Source: an uncultured Clostridia bacterium | GTDB taxonomy: Bacteria; Bacillota; Clostridia; UBA1381 | Direction of reading: 5' to 3' | Length of the DNA stretch: 7,053 nt | Assembly: GCA_945948775.1 (NCBI GenBank) | Contig: CAMFCK010000041.1 | Span: 1 to 7,053 of the forward strand | Shown here: piece after piece, positions 6,506 to 7,053 of the stretch | Position numbering within the stretch: position 1 is the first letter of the stretch | Layout of the letters: every line of letters starts with the position of its first letter | Notes under the pieces: model-generated | Seen by the model: only the letters and a program-made list of their open reading frames with translations | Databases searched by the model: none | What the model was told of the DNA's origin: nothing | Made by a program: the position numbers and the translations under genes

Positions 6506-6685
6506 CAAGCAAAAGATTTTAATAAAATATCAAACCATTATCGAACATACAGACTAAAGAATGAAAGGAAGGAGGAAAATAGTGATAGGCATAGTTACTA
6601 TTTCAAAGACAAAAGACTACCGAAAAATTTCTTTGAAAAAGCAAAAAAATTCTTGTCTTTAATTGACACAATCTTGGAGCGATGT
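6506..6685 (+). other. Unidentified 60-codon open block continuing the recombinase frame
   Basis: Directly after the recombinase stop, the same frame stays open for 60 codons to a TGA at 6686-6688. It has no start codon and an unusually basic, protein-like composition (HYRTYRLKNERKEEN, then YYFKDKRLPKNFFEKAKKFL). I do not recognise the family. The last residues overlap the quinone oxidoreductase fragment, so the real homology probably ends near 6665. A near-perfect ribosome binding site, GGAGG (6571-6575), lies six bases before a GTG at 6582 in a different frame, but that encodes only 26 residues (to 6659). The block is best seen as further debris of the mobile element. Confidence 0.35.
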
Positions 6686-6977
6686 TGATAAGCCTATCCC
6701 CAAAAAGGATGAAATACTGATTAAAATTCATGCTGTGGCACTTAACCGCGCGGACTTGCTCCAAAGGAGGGGGACATATCCTTCGACGGAGGGTTGGCCT
6801 GAATGGATGGGACTTGAGGTATCAGGCGTTGTGGAGAGTATGGACGCAGAGGTTGAAAAAAACAGCGCCTTTAAAGCGGGGGATAAGGTATGTGCGCTTT
6901 TAGGCGGCGGAGGCTATGCTGAATATGTATGCGCTCCGGCAGAAATGGTTATGCCGATGCTGGAAAAGCTCAGCTAG
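6663..6977 (+). pseudogene. Quinone oxidoreductase (zinc-binding ADH superfamily), fragment cut at both ends
   Basis: These 104 codons cover roughly residues 18-120 of a TP53I3/PIG3-type NADPH:quinone oxidoreductase, normally about 325 residues. Seen in order are NRADLLQRRGTYP (28-40), the GLEVSGVV segment (50-57), GDKVCALLGGGGYAEYV (73-89) and APAEMVMPM (91-99). All belong to the N-terminal GroES-like substrate domain. The whole Rossmann NADPH-binding domain is absent. The apparent TTG start at 6663 is only the first start-like codon after the join, since relatives have about 15-20 further residues before SWSDVDKPIP. The frame stops at a TAG 27 bases before the right terminal repeat. It cannot bind cofactor and is presumably inactive. 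The rest of the gene may lie beyond the repeat. Confidence 0.8.
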
Positions 6978-7003
6978 AAATGAACATGAGACCTGTAGTT
7001 ATA

Positions 7004-7052
7004 TAATGACTGCCGAATAATCAAAAAATGTTGTCGCTATGCGACACATAAA
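7004..7052 (-). repeat. Right arm of the perfect 49-bp terminal inverted repeat
   Basis: This is the reverse-complement copy of 1-49, with the same dyad at 7032-7037 and 7041-7046. It begins 26 bases after the stop codon of the truncated quinone oxidoreductase fragment. I saw no further copy inside the window by eye. Both ends of the window being the same sequence in opposite orientation is what a segment flanked by inverted repeats gives. A contig that ended at a multi-copy repeat on both sides would look the same. Confidence 0.9.
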
Positions 7053-7053
7053 C

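Noticed and set aside
1..7053. Linear plasmid or phage with terminal inverted repeats
   Set aside because: The segment holds ychF and metabolic genes but no replication, partition or structural genes, and both arms abut truncated genes.

Overview
The window looks like a piece of a low-to-mid GC Bacillota genome, most likely a gut Clostridia (Oscillospirales/Lachnospirales-like). The reasons are purine-rich AGGAG-type ribosome binding sites, textbook sigma-70/sigma-A promoters with extended -10 elements, a Tn916/ICE-type tyrosine integrase, a serine recombinase tail of clostridial type, and a YoaK-family membrane protein. This placement is inference from protein style; no marker gene in the window fixes the genus.

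Layout. Positions 1-49 and 7004-7052 are a perfect 49-bp inverted repeat that bounds the window. Just inside the left copy lies a decayed tyrosine integrase (about 50-956), missing its N-terminus and carrying an internal frameshifting deletion. It is followed by three 11-bp-phased short repeats (961-993). Next comes intact ychF (1045-2139, + strand), then on the minus strand a degenerate galactokinase-like protein (2136-3053), an iron-dependent alcohol dehydrogenase (3200-4363) and an SGNH/GDSL esterase pseudogene (4433-5365) broken by three single-base deletions. A pair of divergent promoters (5409-5437 minus, 5472-5500 plus) separates the esterase from an intact YoaK/DUF1275 membrane protein (5550-6254). 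The right end is a patchwork: a serine recombinase C-terminal remnant (about 6236-6505), an unidentified open block (6506-6685), and a quinone oxidoreductase fragment cut at both ends (6663-6977), followed by the right inverted repeat.

How it works together. The middle (ychF, galactokinase-like, alcohol dehydrogenase, esterase, YoaK) reads as ordinary chromosomal genes with their own promoters and terminators rather than one pathway. Both edges carry recombinase debris and truncated genes, so the segment appears to sit between two former mobile-element insertions or rearrangement breakpoints. I see no complete new defence or mobile system. The points most worth a second look are the terminal inverted repeat with the truncations beside it, the galactokinase-like protein that lacks its phosphate-binding motifs, and the phased repeats after the integrase.
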